Source: an uncultured Bacteroidales bacterium (GTDB lineage: Bacteria; Bacteroidota; Bacteroidia; Bacteroidales; Paludibacteraceae). From it: a stretch of 64,000 nt of DNA. Position 1 is the stretch's first letter; each line of letters starts with the position of its first letter. The stretch is from contig CALFTM010000058.1 in the NCBI GenBank assembly GCA_937916355.1, positions 14,005 through 78,004 of the forward strand, written 5' to 3'. This document shows positions 10,301 through 18,424 of the stretch, piece by piece. Below the pieces are notes generated by a model. The model ran no database searches. It saw only the letters and a list, made by a program, of their open reading frames with translations, and was not told the origin of the DNA. Made by a program: the position numbers and the translations under genes.

Positions 10301-10736
10301 GAAAGCCATTGCAGAGATTGTCTATAAAACATGGAAATTGTTTCAATTACAGGGGAAGGTGTTTGATGCTCAGCAGTCGGTTGGTGTGATTGTCCCCTAT
10401 CGCAGTCAGATTGCAACGGTTCGAAGAATGCTCGAAAAATATGATGTGCCTCAATTGTTAGATATTAGCATTGATACGGTGGAGAGGTTTCAAGGAAGTC
10501 AACGAGATGTCATCTTGTATGGCACAACAGTGAAGAAAGAGTATCAGTTGGGATTTTTGTCAGGGAATGTTTTTGAGGAAAACGGAGTTGTGGTTGATCG
10601 TAAATTAAATGTCGCGGTCTCCCGTTCTCGCGAGCAGATGATAGTGGTGGGGAATGTCGAATTATTGTCCCATTCTCGTTCATACCTCCCGTTTATTTCT
10701 TATTTGAAAGAACGTGGCTTGGTGGTTGTCTTATGA
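7353..10736 (+). CDS. PD-(D/E)XK nuclease fused to superfamily 1 helicase (Dna2-like)
   Basis: A 1127-residue protein. The middle carries a Cas4/RecB-type nuclease motif: GRVDLL with D347, then E358-x-K360 (IEQKSG), then a QMLFYLAWL helix. The C-terminal half is a UPF1/Dna2-type SF1 helicase: Walker A GPPGTGKT at 707-714, Walker B DEAS at 824-827, GDQKQLP, and the C-terminal VSRSREQMIVVGN motif. I see no clear four-cysteine Fe-S cluster of the Dna2/AddB kind. The likely role is DNA end processing or defence. It has its own promoter. A broken copy of its 3' end lies at 20861-21012, on the far side of the accessory operon. Confidence 0.88.
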   Translation: MGRYKITFETVFRDLQLLCEKRGVVGASTSYMTLRRLFFLVLDERTENVGFSFSGPFAKMDFLVKKHKMAKRLYHGMNRLRGRLASLSSFSELELSASLMADVRLFSEFTSCAYQVAVPKELQTLLPSCADDFSRPENMPVADVMRVVVNRWDECFIYANTCGEWSEEVKICYGYQNEMGDLSVVGKILTENSQLNLIRPKVKENVYYPDFIVYEPDFLVDISTIAECFEDYGRTPLSYLIKRLMPRQQTQAILLGNIAGQFLDEELFESGQNSYGESVMRFFQENPLNIATCADFDGAAFHQEARRQQQNLRNYVKRQKEEVFDAERVLLEPSFFCDVLGVQGRVDLLSDDKRVLIEQKSGKWGYPYGGHQEKHYVQMLFYLAWLRYGLGIPHDSVNCMLLYSKYPTEGMDVSQENGLIRETPAPKLLFEAIHLRNRIAHLEVRLKDEAISLLDTLQVDELNENGREGRLWTNYQKPQIEKVLSVVQSSSPLERAYFYRFFSFVEKEYHLAKASFAESWNLSMEEKRQEGMVYAGLRLVDCVKDDEKDGVEELTFLIDKAELESTPNFRKGDVVVCYSYVVSVDGSYVKGGQNVCGDIVLRATIKEFRESTITVKLRSMQRNGSLFKSGNSIRWALEHDFIDSSFVSYFKDIFSFLDMDNRARKELILNLRKPRLDRSLVLTGDYGGFNELVLKAKQALDYFVVIGPPGTGKTSFALVNILKETLLDSSASVLLVSYTNRAVEEICSKLVEEGIDFIRIGHEHSCTEGFDKSYLLKNRTKGILKVDQLRDYLQKNRVYVGTTAAVSATKNLFSLKHFDLAIVDEASQILEPHLMGLLTACDGRAIDKFVFIGDQKQLPAVVQQPAEMSVVQQPILREVGLLDCRQSFFERILRSQGECRDFVYLLNRQGRMHPVVSEFVNKSYYDGMLESVPLQHQGKEFFYKVDESKDGGLEGMLLTKRLFWLDVKSVYDDSSDTVNLPEAKAIAEIVYKTWKLFQLQGKVFDAQQSVGVIVPYRSQIATVRRMLEKYDVPQLLDISIDTVERFQGSQRDVILYGTTVKKEYQLGFLSGNVFEENGVVVDRKLNVAVSRSREQMIVVGNVELLSHSRSYLPFISYLKERGLVVVL

Positions 10737-10794
10737 TGTTGTTTGGGGTTTAATTTGTGAATGAATTTTTTGTTTGTAAAACTAAATGAAATTT

Positions 10795-10825
10795 TTTGTT
10801 TTTGTTTAAATAAAAGTTAATTTTG
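10795..10825 (+). promoter_or_regulatory. Consensus Bacteroidota promoter for the structured RNA and probably the operon
   Basis: TTTG at 10795-10798 and TAATTTTG at 10818-10825 are separated by exactly 19 bp, a full match to the primary sigma consensus of the phylum. The predicted start near 10830 coincides with the first base of the first RNA hairpin. No comparable promoter is visible between the terminator at 11134 and the first operon ATG at 11177. Confidence 0.8.
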
Positions 10826-10829
10826 TGCG

Positions 10830-11134
10830 TCTGGTGTCACGTAAGCCTAGAGAGGTGTGAACTGCCAGATGTTTTTGTTATAAGGCGTAACTGTACGTTT
10901 TGGTTCTAACGATAGAAGAACTTCGCAAATTCATTCGATTAGTTAGGAACAAAACAACGGTGACGCCCATTTCGGTTGATTTTAATGAGAACTTAAGGCG
11001 ATAAGACTTGCTTTAGGTTCGTGTATTAATATCATCGGCGTGGGGCTTCAGCGTTGTTCGTTTCGACTAATCGGGTAATGCGAAGACCTTTCTATCGTGG
11101 AACGAGCAATAGGCTTGGCTCCACGTTTTTTTTT
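10830..11134 (+). ncRNA. Unassigned structured RNA of about 305 nt; free sRNA or attenuator leader
   Basis: A promoter and an intrinsic terminator bracket a non-coding stretch. Hairpin 1 pairs TCTGG 10830-10834 with CCAGA 10865-10869 and TCAC 10837-10840 with GTGA 10857-10860. Hairpin 2 is long: 10884-10894 pairs with 10957-10967, continuing 10897-10910 with 10942-10955, about 25 pairs with two mismatches and a one-base bulge. The 3' half folds less obviously, with a possible AGGT/ACCT helix (11014-11017 with 11086-11089). It lacks the RNase P P4 sequence, the SRP loop and tmRNA features. I could not assign it to a known family. A 6S-like RNA or a riboswitch-type leader are both possible. Confidence 0.6.
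11096..11134 (+). terminator. Intrinsic terminator or attenuator before the operon
   Basis: Stem CGTGGA (11096-11101) with TCCACG (11120-11125), extended by GAGC/GCTT (11104-11107 with 11113-11116), is followed by nine T. It ends 42 bp before the first operon start codon. Transcription from 10830 must read through it to express the operon unless there is another promoter. Confidence 0.75.
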
Positions 11135-11176
11135 GTGGATACTGGCTGGAGAAAATTGAATTTAAAACTTTTGTAT

Positions 11177-12421
11177 ATGATAAATTTTAGTCAGTTGAAT
11201 TTAAAATTCGTAGTTCTTTTTTTTCTCTTTTTTATTTGTGGGTGTAGTGGACCACAGAAGAAGCCTGAAAAAAATACAGATTTTGAAAGCAATAAAGTTG
11301 AATCAGATGTAGTTTCTTCTTCTATTGTTGTTTCTCCTATAAATGTGTATGTTGAAAATTCAGGCAGCATGAAGGGGTATGTCAAAGGTGTGACCGATTT
11401 TGAATCCTTTATATATGATTACTTGATGAAGGTAGATTTGGATTTTAACAGTAATGAATTGGAGTTGAATTATATAAATAGCAAAATCGAACCTCAAAAT
11501 TTAAGGTTGAAAGAGTTTATAAAGAATATAGAACCCAATGCTTTTAATGGTGGATCTTCAGATATTGCCTCAATGATTGATATGATATTGAGCAAAACTA
11601 GAGATAATGATATTTCAATATTTATTTCTGATTGTATTTTTTCTCCGGGTAAAGGAAAAAGTGCAGAAGATTATCTAAACATGCAAAAGACAGAAATAGA
11701 GTATTCTATGTCTAAATATTTGAAACGTTGTTCTAATGCAGGTGTGTTGATGTATCAGTTAACATCTTTTTATGATGGTTATTACTACAATTGTGAAGAT
11801 AAGCCAAAAGCAATTAAGGAAAAAAGACCTTATTACGTTTGGGTGTTTGGCGATAGTAAATTGATATCAGAATTAAGGAGCGCAGTTCCAGAGGAAAGTT
11901 TTTCGATGAGTGTAGATCATGTTTTTACTATGACAACAGGAGGTTTGAAAACAAATTACGCGATAAAAAGGAATTCGGGAGATTTTAAAGTCTCTCGTGA
12001 AGACCCTAAATATACCGTGAAAAATTTAGCAAAAAATGCAAGAGATAAAAAGGCGACTTTTTCTATAAATGCTGATTTTTCAAATATTTTGGTGGAGGAA
12101 GCGTACTTGCTAAATTTGGATAATTATGACCTCAAATTTGGGAAATATCAAATTGAAAAAGTAGAAAGAAGTAAAATAGAAGGCTATACACATACGATAA
12201 AAGTTTCAACGGATTTTGTGTCAACAGGAACGTTGTCAATTAAACTGAAGAAACAAGAGACGCCACAATGGTTGCAAGAGAAATATACAGAAGAGTGTGA
12301 CATAAGTAGTTCTACTATGTCTAGAACATATGGATTGCAATATTTGGTCGATGGAATGCGAAATGCATTTGATCGAAGTGGAGAGTATTTAACGGAGTTA
12401 AACATTAATATTAATAATTGA
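11177..12421 (+). CDS. vWA-like lipoprotein, first gene of the accessory operon
   Basis: A 414-residue protein starting at ATG 11177. An upstream in-frame ATG at 11054 lies inside the structured RNA, and only the internal start gives a proper signal peptide, ending in the lipobox ICGC. The mature part begins with a von Willebrand A-type fold: strand VYV followed by E60-N-S-G-S64, a MIDAS-like ExSxS in place of DxSxS, then GGSSD, then the ISD motif with D152. No acidic residues follow the lipid cysteine, so surface export is not predicted. The C-terminal 200 residues are unassigned. It likely binds a protein partner at the membrane. The next start is 1 bp downstream. Confidence 0.75.
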   Translation: MINFSQLNLKFVVLFFLFFICGCSGPQKKPEKNTDFESNKVESDVVSSSIVVSPINVYVENSGSMKGYVKGVTDFESFIYDYLMKVDLDFNSNELELNYINSKIEPQNLRLKEFIKNIEPNAFNGGSSDIASMIDMILSKTRDNDISIFISDCIFSPGKGKSAEDYLNMQKTEIEYSMSKYLKRCSNAGVLMYQLTSFYDGYYYNCEDKPKAIKEKRPYYVWVFGDSKLISELRSAVPEESFSMSVDHVFTMTTGGLKTNYAIKRNSGDFKVSREDPKYTVKNLAKNARDKKATFSINADFSNILVEEAYLLNLDNYDLKFGKYQIEKVERSKIEGYTHTIKVSTDFVSTGTLSIKLKKQETPQWLQEKYTEECDISSSTMSRTYGLQYLVDGMRNAFDRSGEYLTELNININN

Positions 12422-12422
12422 A

Positions 12423-12881
12423 ATGAATAATTTTTTCGGACAATTTTACTGCCTATTTCAAAGTTTTTTTGGAAATAATTTGGCAGACTGTTTGTGGGGC
12501 TATAATTGTTCTGCTCAGGATTATACAGGGACAGTTGTTTTTGGACAAATTGGATTTTGGACGCTTGGAATAGTGTTGTTCCTAACAATACTTTACTATT
12601 ATGTTTTTAATCCTGTAAAGTATAGCCGTTGGTATCATTGGTTAGCTTATGGTGGTTTTATCAGTCTTATTTGTTTCTTTTTAGGTTGGTGTCTTGTTCC
12701 TTCTTTGGATTCAATTCAGACTTGTTTGTTGATAGATGAAACTTCTGGAGTGCAACTAATTACAGAAATGGATAGGGTTGGCTTTGGTTTGGCAAATCTG
12801 TTGGTGTCATTTATAGAGTTTGTGTTGTTTTCGTTTATAATTAAGTGGTGGAGTGTTAATTGTAGATATACTCCGTTTTAA
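12423..12881 (+). CDS. Small membrane protein of the accessory operon
   Basis: A 152-residue protein with three predicted membrane segments (about 38-60, 72-96 and 122-144), ending in a short polar tail. No family is recognised. It starts 1 bp after the lipoprotein stop and ends 12 bp before the tubulin-like gene, so it is translationally linked to both. It may anchor the lipoprotein or the cytoskeletal partners at the inner membrane; this is inference from position only. Confidence 0.7.
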   Translation: MNNFFGQFYCLFQSFFGNNLADCLWGYNCSAQDYTGTVVFGQIGFWTLGIVLFLTILYYYVFNPVKYSRWYHWLAYGGFISLICFFLGWCLVPSLDSIQTCLLIDETSGVQLITEMDRVGFGLANLLVSFIEFVLFSFIIKWWSVNCRYTPF

Positions 12882-12893
12882 AAGATTAATAAA

Positions 12894-14339
12894 ATGGCTA
12901 ATTTATACGTATTCGCAATAGGAGGGACAGGTTCCCGTGTTTTACGGTCTTTAACAATGTTATTGGCTGCAGGGGTGAAATGTGAGCATAATATAGTTCC
13001 TATAATAATAGACCCCGATGATTCTGCTGCAGATTTGACTCGTGCCTCAGAATTAATGAAAAAGTATGCTTCTATAAGAAATAAATTGAGTTTTACAGAT
13101 AATGTTGAAAATCGTTTTTTTCAAACTGAAATAAAGCAGATTGTTCCTAATTTCAGGTTGCCTTTGTCAAATACGAGAGATGTCGAGTTTAAAGATTATA
13201 TGGGCTTTGATAGTATGTCTGAAGCTAATAGAGCATTTTTAAGTGTGCTATTTTCAAATGATAACATGAGGTCTGATATGAAAGTTGGTTTTAAGGGAAA
13301 TCCTAACATTGGCAGTGTCGTGTTGAACCAATTTTCAGATTCTAAAGAATTTATTGAATTTGCAAATAATTTTAAACAAGGTGATAAAATATTTATAGTT
13401 AGTTCTATTTTTGGAGGTACAGGGGCAAGCGGCTTTCCGCTATTATTAAAAACATTAAGATCTAATAAAGCATTGCCTATGCACGCTTTAATAAATGATG
13501 CTAATATTGGTGCTTGTACGGTTCTGCCTTATTTTGGAGTTGTCCAAGATGATAATAGTGCAATAGATTCTTCCACATTTATATCAAAAGCAAAAGCAGC
13601 ATTAGAATATTACAATAAAAATATCAGTGGGAATAATTCAATTGATTATTTGTATTATATAGGAGACGCAAAACGTACAAATTATAAGAATTCTGAGGGT
13701 GGAACTACTCAATCTAATAATGCTCATTGGGTTGAATTGTGTGCGGCGCTTGCGATATTAGACTTTGATGGATTATCCAAGCCTGACTTTACTGTTCATA
13801 AAGAGTATGGTATAGAGCAAGATGTGACAGAAATAACTTTTGGTCAACTTTGTGGTAAAACAAAGTCTAAAATCCAACGTCCGTTAATTCAATTATACCT
13901 TTTCTATAAACATTTCGTTGAGAAATGTTTAAATGAGAAAGAGTATCTCAAACAGCCATGGGGTAAGGATAATGGGTATCAAGAATCTTTTTTTGGATTT
14001 GATTTTGTTGAGTCTTTACAAAACTTTTTTCTCAATAAACAAAATCTAGAGGAAAAGGAGCGTAACTATAGTTTTAGAAGATGGTTGGAAGAAATAACCT
14101 CAAACGACAGGAAGTTTAAACCATTTATTTTAGAAGGAGATGATCCAATTCAGTCTGTTGAAGGGATTACTGTAAAATATGGTCTTTTTGGTTCAAAAGG
14201 TTATTCTCTCATAACTGGATTTTTAAATGATAAGGCAAAAGATATAAAAGCAAGGGAGAATTCACAAGAGCAGAAATTGTTAGATTTATATTTTTCGGCT
14301 ACAGATAAGGTAGTTGTAGAAAAAATGAATATTCATTAA
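12894..14339 (+). CDS. Tubulin/FtsZ-like GTPase-fold protein
   Basis: A 481-residue protein. The N-terminus is a Rossmann-like strand with GGTGSR at 10-15 (YVFAIGGTGSR), and the tubulin-type phosphate loop is present as GGTGASG at 174-180 after the strand IFIVSSIF. This matches the tubulin signature GGGTG(S/T)G closely and fits the bacterial tubulin-like family (Pfam Tubulin_2). GTP binding is therefore likely. Whether it polymerises is unknown. It sits directly before an actin/Hsp70-like ATPase gene, an unusual pairing. Its codon and base use are as AT-rich as the rest of the operon. Confidence 0.78.
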   Translation: MANLYVFAIGGTGSRVLRSLTMLLAAGVKCEHNIVPIIIDPDDSAADLTRASELMKKYASIRNKLSFTDNVENRFFQTEIKQIVPNFRLPLSNTRDVEFKDYMGFDSMSEANRAFLSVLFSNDNMRSDMKVGFKGNPNIGSVVLNQFSDSKEFIEFANNFKQGDKIFIVSSIFGGTGASGFPLLLKTLRSNKALPMHALINDANIGACTVLPYFGVVQDDNSAIDSSTFISKAKAALEYYNKNISGNNSIDYLYYIGDAKRTNYKNSEGGTTQSNNAHWVELCAALAILDFDGLSKPDFTVHKEYGIEQDVTEITFGQLCGKTKSKIQRPLIQLYLFYKHFVEKCLNEKEYLKQPWGKDNGYQESFFGFDFVESLQNFFLNKQNLEEKERNYSFRRWLEEITSNDRKFKPFILEGDDPIQSVEGITVKYGLFGSKGYSLITGFLNDKAKDIKARENSQEQKLLDLYFSATDKVVVEKMNIH

Positions 14340-14356
14340 TCTTTAAAAAAATTCTT

Positions 14357-17300
14357 ATGTCATATATATTTAGATTACACGAACAAGGTGATAACACATT
14401 GACTGATTGGAGCGAATCAGCTAATTATGGTTCTGATGTCATAAATCAAATAAAAGATCCTGATGGACATACCGCAGCAAAAGAGATCACATCTATTCCG
14501 TCTCCTTTCGCCCGAATTGATTTGGTGAAAACGGCTTTTAAATTTGTTGTGGATTCAGGTAATTTAAAAGGAAAAACAATTTATCATAAAATGGTTTCGG
14601 ACGCACTTGATGTTGCAGAAATATTTTTTAACTATGATAGATTTAAAGATAAAGTTGATATTCTAAAATGGGATAAAAACGTAGAACTCGCCAATTTAAA
14701 AAATGGGCAAGATGCCCATAAGTCAGTCTTTAATACGTTATATACTTTTTTGAATCAAGATTCAAAATCGTATAATTTCGATTATGCAGACTGTTTTTAT
14801 TTGCTCCGTTATAAGGGAGAACATAGAAAAAGCAAATTAGATATAATTGGGGCAACATCTCCTGCTACATTGTTTTTTAGTTCAGCCAATGATTTGAGTT
14901 ATCTTTCTGATGATTTCCATTTTTCTAATGATAAGCCTTTTGATGGCGGATATGTGCCTTTATATGAAAGAGATAAGGATTTTGTAGGCTGTTTTTTTGC
15001 ATTGAGGGAGCAGTATCCGTTGTTCTCAAGTAGATTTCCTGAAGTTTCTAAGTATTTAGATGCCACCTATAATCAACTGGACTCGACAATAAAGGATGAG
15101 GTTGATAAAGCTGATATTTCTAATTATGATAAATTATCTTATGATGGGGCTAATGAAGTTTCTATCTTAAATGATTTCTTCTTTTTTAAGAAAAGGGAAA
15201 GTTTAAGTAGCATAAATAATTCAGACTTTATTATTAAATCAAATAAAAATGATTTAAAGCCGCTTGTCCTTCCGGTTAAAGAGGGGACTTTGTATGCAAA
15301 TTGGAATTATTCTCAAGGTACTTGGGGTACTGACAAAAAAGCTCCATACTATGAGCAAAAAAGTTTAAAAGAAAGAGTGTTGCCTTTTGATGGAACTAAA
15401 TATCCATATCTAACAATTAGTGATTTTTTGGAGGATACGATTATAGCAGTAGATTATGAATTCAATTCAAGTCAGTTTTATGATTTTATACCCCAAGATA
15501 AACATAATGAAGCAACTAAGGATAGAACTTATTTATGTCCATTGAAAAGTAGTTTTTTTGATTATTTTACCACAGATGAATTACTGAATGATAATATGTT
15601 GACAATTGAGCCTTTAAGCGGAGGAGGTTTGTTTGTAAGGCTTACTATTCCTGTTCAGAATGGAAAAAATGTCATTTATGAAAAAAATTATTTTGTTAAT
15701 AGTGAGGTAGACAGAGAAAATAATAGAGGGAATATCGTTATGAGAGATTTTTCATTAGCAATGTTTCCTAATGTGAAATTTTCACAGCCTGAATTGGCCT
15801 ATTATCGTATTGGTTTGATGACAAGATTTAATGATCAACCTCATTATAGTTTGAAGTGTTACAATAACGAAGTTGGATTAATAAATGCTAAAAATGAATA
15901 TGTTAGAAATCAGTCTGTTAATGAGGTGGTTCAGTGTAAGAATATAGCAATAGAAAAAGCCAACATAGATTACATAGTTGTTAACTGTGCCGGTTCAAAT
16001 GGTTTGATATTGCCTATATTTAAGAACCAAAATGGATCCGATAAATATTCTTTTGCAATTGATTTTGGAACTACTAATACGCACATAGAATATAATGTGA
16101 ATGGAGGAAGTAGTAAATCTTTTGATATAACTGAAAATGATTTACAACTTTCTTTTTTGTCAAAATATGAAAGAGAGCGTAAAGAGGTGTTCTATTCTGA
16201 TTTTATACCTGAGATCATTGGGAGTGTTGATGGTGAATTTAAATTTCCTATCAGAACTGTATTGTCAGAAGCTAATGGTATAAATTGGAAAAGTGCGATT
16301 TCCCCTTTGGTTCATGCAAATATTCCTTTTACTTATGAAAAGAGAATACCATATAAGTATAACAAAGTTACCTCTAATTTGAAATGGTCAAATAATATCA
16401 ACAATATATCCCAAGTGAGATGTTATATTGAGTCTTTAATGTTGTTACTTCGGAACAAAGTTTTGTTGAATGGAGGAGATTTAGCAGATACTAAAATTAT
16501 TTGGTTTTACCCTATAAGCATGACCAATGCTAGATTTAATGATTTTAAGATGGTTTGGTTAGAGGCTTATAAAAAATATTTTGATGCAGATTACGATGAC
16601 GATAAAACTAGTATAAAAAAGGTAATTCCTATGACAGAGTCTATTGCTCCATATAAATATTATAATGCAAACATAGCCGCAGCAGCCAATATGGTTACTA
16701 TTGATATCGGAGGGGAGACTACTGATGTAGTAATTGCAGAAAATAATGAAATAAAATGTATTACATCTTTTAGATTTGCTGCAAATTCAGTGTTTGGAGA
16801 TGGTTATACAGGTGTAGATTCAAAGCAAAATGGAATAATAAGACAATTTAAATCTGGTATTTATGAGGTATTAAAAGATAATAACCTTTCTGAATTAAAA
16901 GACATATTTGAATCTTTAGATAATAAAAATATTTCGGCTGATATTGCATCATTCCTTTTCTCTTTGGTTGAAAATCAAAGTGTAAAAAATAAAGAAATTT
17001 CAGACAAGGTGGATTTTAATAAAATTTTGAGAGTCGGAAATGCTCAAAACATTGTTATTCTTATTTTTTATACTGCTATTATATATCATGTTGCAAGTAT
17101 TATGAAAGCAAAAAATTTGAGTATGCCTCGATATTTTACATTTAGCGGAAATGGCTCAAAGATAGTTACTATTCTAACATTAGATATGGGTAAAAATGGC
17201 GTATTGTCGCGCTATACGCGTTATATATTTTCAAAAATTTATAATAGGCCTTTTCACACAGATGGACTAGGAATTGAAATAGCAAAAAATCCTAAAATTG

Positions 17301-17740
17301 CAACTTGTAAGGGTGGCTTGTCGCAACCTGAGGAACAGACTCCATTAGGGGTGAAAAACTTAAAAATTATTTTAAAAAGTACTGATAATAACACGTTTAT
17401 AATAGATGAAGATTATAAATTAATTGATGATAATAAAAATGAATATATCAAGAAAACTGTAGAACAAGTAAAAGTGTTTTTTGAATTTCTTTTCAGCCTA
17501 AATAGTGAGTTCAATTTTAAAGAATATTTTGGAATAGAGCATAATTCAATCAATTTGGCGAAAGACATCTGCAATAAAGACTTAGAGACTTATGTTAATC
17601 GAGGATTAGATTACAAATTAAAAGAAGTTGCTCCTGAAGATAAAGTGGAAGAAACTATGTTTTTTTATGCAATTTCAGGAGTTATGCATGCATTGGCAGA
17701 TGAAATATGCAATCAAAATAGTTTAAATTCAAATAGTTGA
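14357..17740 (+). CDS. Giant actin/Hsp70-fold ATPase with large unassigned N-terminal region
   Basis: An 1127-residue protein. The nucleotide-binding signatures of the ASKHA (actin/Hsp70/hexokinase) fold are in the C-terminal half: phosphate 1 AIDFGTTNTH (D569-G571-T572), phosphate 2 TIDIGGETTDVV (D783-G785-G786), and the adenosine motif FSGNGSK (G931-G933). The first 560 residues contain no motif I know. The layout recalls the large actin-like SrfB-type proteins of Proteobacteria, but homology is not established. It is probably cytoplasmic, with no signal peptide or membrane segment. It lies 17 bp after the tubulin-like gene and 6 bp before a coiled-coil membrane protein. Confidence 0.75.
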   Translation: MSYIFRLHEQGDNTLTDWSESANYGSDVINQIKDPDGHTAAKEITSIPSPFARIDLVKTAFKFVVDSGNLKGKTIYHKMVSDALDVAEIFFNYDRFKDKVDILKWDKNVELANLKNGQDAHKSVFNTLYTFLNQDSKSYNFDYADCFYLLRYKGEHRKSKLDIIGATSPATLFFSSANDLSYLSDDFHFSNDKPFDGGYVPLYERDKDFVGCFFALREQYPLFSSRFPEVSKYLDATYNQLDSTIKDEVDKADISNYDKLSYDGANEVSILNDFFFFKKRESLSSINNSDFIIKSNKNDLKPLVLPVKEGTLYANWNYSQGTWGTDKKAPYYEQKSLKERVLPFDGTKYPYLTISDFLEDTIIAVDYEFNSSQFYDFIPQDKHNEATKDRTYLCPLKSSFFDYFTTDELLNDNMLTIEPLSGGGLFVRLTIPVQNGKNVIYEKNYFVNSEVDRENNRGNIVMRDFSLAMFPNVKFSQPELAYYRIGLMTRFNDQPHYSLKCYNNEVGLINAKNEYVRNQSVNEVVQCKNIAIEKANIDYIVVNCAGSNGLILPIFKNQNGSDKYSFAIDFGTTNTHIEYNVNGGSSKSFDITENDLQLSFLSKYERERKEVFYSDFIPEIIGSVDGEFKFPIRTVLSEANGINWKSAISPLVHANIPFTYEKRIPYKYNKVTSNLKWSNNINNISQVRCYIESLMLLLRNKVLLNGGDLADTKIIWFYPISMTNARFNDFKMVWLEAYKKYFDADYDDDKTSIKKVIPMTESIAPYKYYNANIAAAANMVTIDIGGETTDVVIAENNEIKCITSFRFAANSVFGDGYTGVDSKQNGIIRQFKSGIYEVLKDNNLSELKDIFESLDNKNISADIASFLFSLVENQSVKNKEISDKVDFNKILRVGNAQNIVILIFYTAIIYHVASIMKAKNLSMPRYFTFSGNGSKIVTILTLDMGKNGVLSRYTRYIFSKIYNRPFHTDGLGIEIAKNPKIATCKGGLSQPEEQTPLGVKNLKIILKSTDNNTFIIDEDYKLIDDNKNEYIKKTVEQVKVFFEFLFSLNSEFNFKEYFGIEHNSINLAKDICNKDLETYVNRGLDYKLKEVAPEDKVEETMFFYAISGVMHALADEICNQNSLNSNS

Positions 17741-17746
17741 TAAATT

Positions 17747-18424
17747 ATGATGTGTGTTATTGGTCTTATTATCATACTTTTAGTGGTGTATGGTTTATAT
17801 TCTCTTAAACAAGAAATCATAACGCTTAAAAGTCGTGTTAAAAGTTTGGAGTCTAAGTTAGAAAAGGAAAAAGATTGGAATGGAGGTAGCTCTAATATAC
17901 AAAGAAGTTCAAATTTAGCTCCTGACTCAAAAAATATATCTAATGATTGTGACGAATGTTCTGGAAATAAATCTCAGAATAAAAAAGTAAAACAATCTGA
18001 AAAAAGAACTGATGATAAGAGATCAAAAGTTTCTGGTCCCTTGAATAATAAGGAACGTGTTGATGAAGTTACTACTCAATCAAAGTCCAAGGAAGAGGGC
18101 GTGTCGAAAGAGAAATTAGTTGAACCGCAAGAAACTTTTCTTTATGCTAAACAGTTTGATAAAGGTGAGTTGAAGATTTGCAATAAAAGCGATGCTTTTT
18201 ACAAATTGCAGATAGTGTCAGATGATGAGGCAAAATTTGAGTTTTGTGGTGATTTATCTAGGGCAATGAATAATTTTAATGCAGTATTTGATGATGTAAT
18301 TGATTATTCAGGTTCTTCTTCTACGGCAACTAAATGTAATATGGTAGAAAAAGGAGAAGCTAAACGAATTAGTGATAGTAAGTGGAAAGTTGTAAAAAAA
18401 GCTAAAATTGAATTTTTGTTATGA
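17747..18424 (+). CDS. Membrane-anchored coiled-coil protein of the accessory operon
   Basis: A 225-residue protein with one N-terminal membrane segment (about 2-18), a short coiled coil (about 20-45), a lysine/serine/glutamate-rich linker (about 50-125), and a compact C-terminal domain of about 95 residues starting near ETFLYAKQFDKGE. The domain is not recognised. The gene overlaps the ZorA-like start by 4 bp (ATGA at 18421), showing coupled translation. A link between the stator and the cytoplasmic actin-like or tubulin-like protein is a reasonable guess, no more. Confidence 0.7.
   Translation: MMCVIGLIIILLVVYGLYSLKQEIITLKSRVKSLESKLEKEKDWNGGSSNIQRSSNLAPDSKNISNDCDECSGNKSQNKKVKQSEKRTDDKRSKVSGPLNNKERVDEVTTQSKSKEEGVSKEKLVEPQETFLYAKQFDKGELKICNKSDAFYKLQIVSDDEAKFEFCGDLSRAMNNFNAVFDDVIDYSGSSSTATKCNMVEKGEAKRISDSKWKVVKKAKIEFLL

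Noticed and set aside
10830..11134. RNase P RNA or SRP RNA
   Set aside because: The GAGGAAAGUC core of RNase P and the GGAA tetraloop domain of SRP RNA are both missing, and the ends do not pair as expected.
11054..11176. Upstream start for the vWA lipoprotein
   Set aside because: The extra 41 residues would come from the structured RNA and its terminator, and they abolish the lipoprotein signal peptide.
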